Assembly (NCBI GenBank): GCA_046582475.1
Contig: JAYGEH010000082.1
Coordinates: 1-8,219, forward strand
Source: GCA-2687515 sp046582475
GTDB taxonomy: Bacteria; Pseudomonadota; Alphaproteobacteria; Rhodospirillales; UBA2165
Direction: 5' to 3'
Length of the DNA: 8,219 nt
The translations under genes were made by a program, and so were the position numbers. Numbering within the stretch: the stretch's first letter is position 1; each line of letters starts with the position of its first letter. Below are positions 6,138 through 8,219 of the stretch, in pieces. The notes below the pieces were generated by a model, which worked only from the letters and a program-made list of their open reading frames with translations, had not been told where the DNA came from and did not search any database.

Positions 6138-6540
6138 GGGGGTACAATCGATGTCGCGGGAAATCTACGAATACAATACACATTAAAATATAAACTTTCT
6201 CACCGTCTCACTGTCTCTGTGGTTCAAACTTTTTGCTGGTAAATTGGGGGAGGTTCGATCACAGACAGGTGCCAAGATCGACGCCCGCGTGGCCAACCTT
6301 GCCATCCCCACGTGGGCTGCGCCGTTGTGCCCCCCATGGTCGTTTCGGCGGTTTGTGTCGCATTTGGGGATTTCATACCAGGCGTAGTATGCGGCGGCGG
6401 GCCGGACCATATCGCGCCGAATGGGATTGCCCTTGTGGTAATAGCCACTAGCCATGGTCTGAAAATCGGCTATATGTGTTTAAGCGGAGGAGGCGCAAGA
6501 CAAAAAGGATCAGCACGTATCACCCAGTGAAGGCTATCTC

Positions 6541-7245
6541 TTGGCTTTGGAGCCGCTGGACGGCACCGTTCGAGTCGAATTCAACGGCGAGATTATCGCC
6601 CAATCGGACCGGGTGATTGCGCTCCACGAATCGCGGCTGATGCCGGCCTATTATTTTCCCATGGAAGACGTGCGGACCGAATTTGTGGTCCCCAGCGAGT
6701 TGACCAGCCTCTGCGCCTTCAAGGGCGATGCCGGCTATTGGAACGTCCAGGTGGGAGACCGCTTGGAAGCCAACGCCGCCTGGGGCTACGAAAATCCCGA
6801 CGAAAACGTGGCCGCCATCGCCGGTCACATCGCCTTTTACTGGGACCGGATGGACGCCTGGTATCTGAACGGCGATGCGATCGAGGCGCCGGAGCGGGAT
6901 TCCGCGCCGACCGGCGTGAATCCGCTGGCCCAGTGGCTGCTGCACGACGCCTGGAGCGCCAAATCCAACGCCGAACTGGTCTACAAATTTTGCCGCGGCC
7001 TGGTCGAATACGGCATCCCGATATTCCGCTTCCGGCTTATTATCCGCACCCTGCATCCGCAGCTGTTTGCGCGCGTATTTACCTGGAGCAACGGCGATTC
7101 CGAAGTCGCCGAGATGAGCGCCGACCGCACCATGGTCGACGCCGAGCAGTTCACCAACAGCCCATTCGCGCCAATTCTCGAAGGCGCCGGCGGTGTCCGC
7201 CGCCGTCTCGACACCAATAATCCGCAACTGGACTATCCGGGCTGA
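6541..7245 (+). pseudogene. DUF427-containing N-terminal part of a frameshifted nucleotide cyclase gene
   Basis: This frame gives 234 aa. Residues about 10-112 match DUF427, a small barrel of unknown function: R.EFNGE.IA.S, then SRLMPAYYFPMEDV (31-44), CAFKGDAGYW (58-67), AAWGYENP (79-86) and AFYWDRMDAWYLNGD (98-112). Residues 127-234 form a helix-rich, non-catalytic region (NPLAQWLLHDAW, then ELVYKFCRGLVEYGIPIFRF and LHPQLFARVF) typical of the sensor-like segment before class III cyclase domains in Rhizobiales and relatives. The frame stops at TGA 7243-7245, exactly where homology continues in another frame. A TTG start at 6541 is chosen because GAAGG (6529-6533) lies 7 nt upstream and no ATG or GTG is available in frame. 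The open frame reaches back to 6484. I call it a pseudogene half because the catalytic domain is in the other frame; a sequencing error is an equal possibility. Confidence 0.75.
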
Positions 7246-8102
7246 AAGATTTGCTCGAAGAGGGTGCCATCGACTACGTCGCCATGCCGCTGGTGTTCTC
7301 GGACGGGCAGCTCAATGCGTTTTCCATTTCCTCAGAACGGCCGGGCGGATTTTCCACCGACGATCTCGGCTATATATACGAAGTGATCCCGATCTTCAGC
7401 CGCCTTGTCGAAATGCATTATCTGCGGCGGACGGCGGTGACGCTTTTGGACACTTTTCTTGGCAAGCAAACCGGCGAGCGGGTCCTGGACGGGCTGGTTC
7501 AACGCGGCGACGGCGAAAATATTCACGCGGTCATCTGGTTCTGCGATCTCAGAAACTCCACGGCGCTCTCGGAAAGCATGGAGCGCAAGGATTTTTTGGA
7601 TATGCTCAATCAATTCCTGGAAGCCATGGCCGACGCGGTGCTCGATGCCGGCGGCGAGGTTCTGCGCTTTATCGGCGACGCCGCCCTGGCCATATTTCCC
7701 ATCGACGACTATGACGATGCCGGGCGCTGCGAGGCGACGGGCCGCGCCGTTTCGGCGGCGCGGGCGGCGGTCGGGCGCATGGCCGAGGTAAACGAGGTGC
7801 GCGCCAAGGACGGGTTGAACCAGATCGGCTATGGCATCGGATTGCATCTCGGCGATGTCACCTACGGCAATATCGGTTCCGAATCGCGCCTCGAATTCAC
7901 CGTCATCGGAGCCGCCGCCAACGAAGCCGCGCGCATCGAAAGCCTGACCAAGACCGTGGACCGGCCGGTCCTCATGTCCGATGAATTCCGCAAATGCTTT
8001 CCCGATAGCCTGGTATCCATGGGCCGCCATTCGTTGCGCGGCGTCTCCGAGGACCACGAGCTGTACACCCTGCCCGACGATGCGTTTGAAGCGCCGGCCT
8101 GA
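7242..8102 (+). pseudogene. Class III adenylate/guanylate cyclase catalytic part of the frameshifted gene
   Basis: This frame continues the previous one from CTG 7242, reading LKDLLEEGAIDYVAMPL. Numbered from TTG 7251, residues 1-60 finish the sensor-like region (SERPGGFSTDDLGYI) and about 90-275 are a class III cyclase domain that makes cAMP or cGMP. Metal-binding aspartates are D99 in FCDLRNST and D143 in RFIGDAALAIFP. The transition-state pair is N224 and R228 in ANEAARIE, and T217 in EFTVIG fits the class IIIb adenylate type. The usual base-selecting lysine is R139 here (EVLRFIGD), so substrate preference is uncertain. If the frames join, the protein would be 520 aa and cytosolic. Expressed alone it would need to restart at CTG 7242, TTG 7251 or ATG 7284. 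Catalytic residues are otherwise intact, so the break is recent or artefactual. Confidence 0.85.
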
Positions 8103-8137
8103 GCTACGCTGACCGGTGTAAGTAGCTGAAAAAACAT

Positions 8138-8219
8138 ATGAAAATCCGTTTCGGCGCTGTCACCCTCGTGGTATTTATGCTCGCCGCCTGCTCGCTGGGC
8201 ATCGATCAGGAGGCGTTTT
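8138..8219 (+). CDS. Lipoprotein, first 27 codons only
   Basis: The ATG at 8138 opens MKIRFGAVTLVVFMLAACSL: a short basic N-terminus, a hydrophobic core and a lipobox LAAC with the lipidated cysteine at residue 18. The mature protein would begin CSLGIDQEAF, and the absence of D directly after C fits outer-membrane sorting. Too little is visible to name the family. It starts 35 nt after the cyclase stop on the same strand. The gap holds an inverted repeat, AGCTAC (8102-8107) and GTAGCT (8122-8127), without a T-tract. The ribosome-binding site is poor. Confidence 0.72.
   Translation, partial: MKIRFGAVTLVVFMLAACSLGIDQEAF

Larger units (their letters stand above)
5906..6540. other. Long gene-free region between the IS remnant and the cyclase gene
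   Basis: About 635 bases have no supported gene. Open frames on the minus strand (for example 6183-6455) show no recognisable motif and no ribosome-binding site. The stretch contains a hairpin (6082-6097), four decamer repeats (6099-6137), an A/T-rich patch near 6165-6200 and a purine-rich GGAGGAGG (6486-6493) with no start codon at the right distance. The region looks like decayed or junk DNA next to an insertion site. No convincing promoter for the cyclase gene was seen. Confidence 0.5.

Noticed and set aside
6183..6455. Minus-strand 90-codon frame in the gene-free region
   Set aside because: No family resemblance, no ribosome-binding site, unusual composition and competing frames of similar length on both strands.
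7235..7250. Programmed -1 frameshifting in the cyclase gene
   Set aside because: There is no X_XXY_YYZ slippery heptamer near the stop and no obvious downstream stimulatory structure; a one-base deletion explains the data more simply.
6520..8057. Long minus-strand open frames opposite the cyclase gene (6520-7227 and 7332-8057)
   Set aside because: They mirror the codon bias of the plus-strand DUF427 and cyclase domains and have no motifs of their own.
1..8219. CRISPR arrays, tRNA and rRNA genes
   Set aside because: No regularly spaced repeats of CRISPR size, no cloverleaf-like segments and no rRNA-like conserved stretches were seen on reading the window.

Overview
The window looks like chromosomal DNA of a GC-rich alphaproteobacterium, perhaps a Rhodospirillales-like lineage. 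This is inferred from base composition, codon use and gene families; no rRNA or marker gene is present to prove it. Most genes are very GC-rich (50 G/C in bases 1381-1440). A central block is clearly poorer (25 G/C in 4561-4620), and one intergenic stretch is extremely AT-rich (7 G/C in 5461-5520).

Region 1 (1-632, minus strand) is a type II toxin-antitoxin operon. A Phd/YefM-type antitoxin is followed, with a GTGA overlap, by a PIN-domain VapC-like toxin that runs off the left edge. A perfect 34-bp palindrome lies between a good promoter and the antitoxin start, as expected for autoregulation. Region 2 (676-2715, minus) is one large bifunctional gene, a class II sugar-phosphate aldolase fused to a short-chain dehydrogenase, of the type used for L-rhamnose or related deoxysugar breakdown.

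Region 3 (about 2940-5905) looks like an accessory block bounded by debris. On the left is the 3' half of an EamA-type transporter gene, cut off just after a 15-bp tandem repeat. On the right is the 3' tail of an IS481/IS3-like transposase plus what looks like its IS end. Between them lie three co-directional minus-strand genes. The first encodes a peptidoglycan-binding, membrane-anchored protein with a four-cysteine C-terminal domain. The second encodes a 101-aa acidic protein whose start overlaps the first gene. The third encodes a COG3910-like ABC-type ATPase. The first two have the layout of a toxin/immunity pair, and this is the best candidate for an undescribed system here.

Region 4 (5906-6540) has no convincing gene but holds a hairpin and four decamer repeats. 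Region 5 (6541-8102, plus) encodes a DUF427 domain, a middle sensor-like region and a class III nucleotide cyclase. A one-base frameshift at about 7242 splits this reading frame in two. The window ends in the first 27 codons of a lipoprotein gene (8138 onward).
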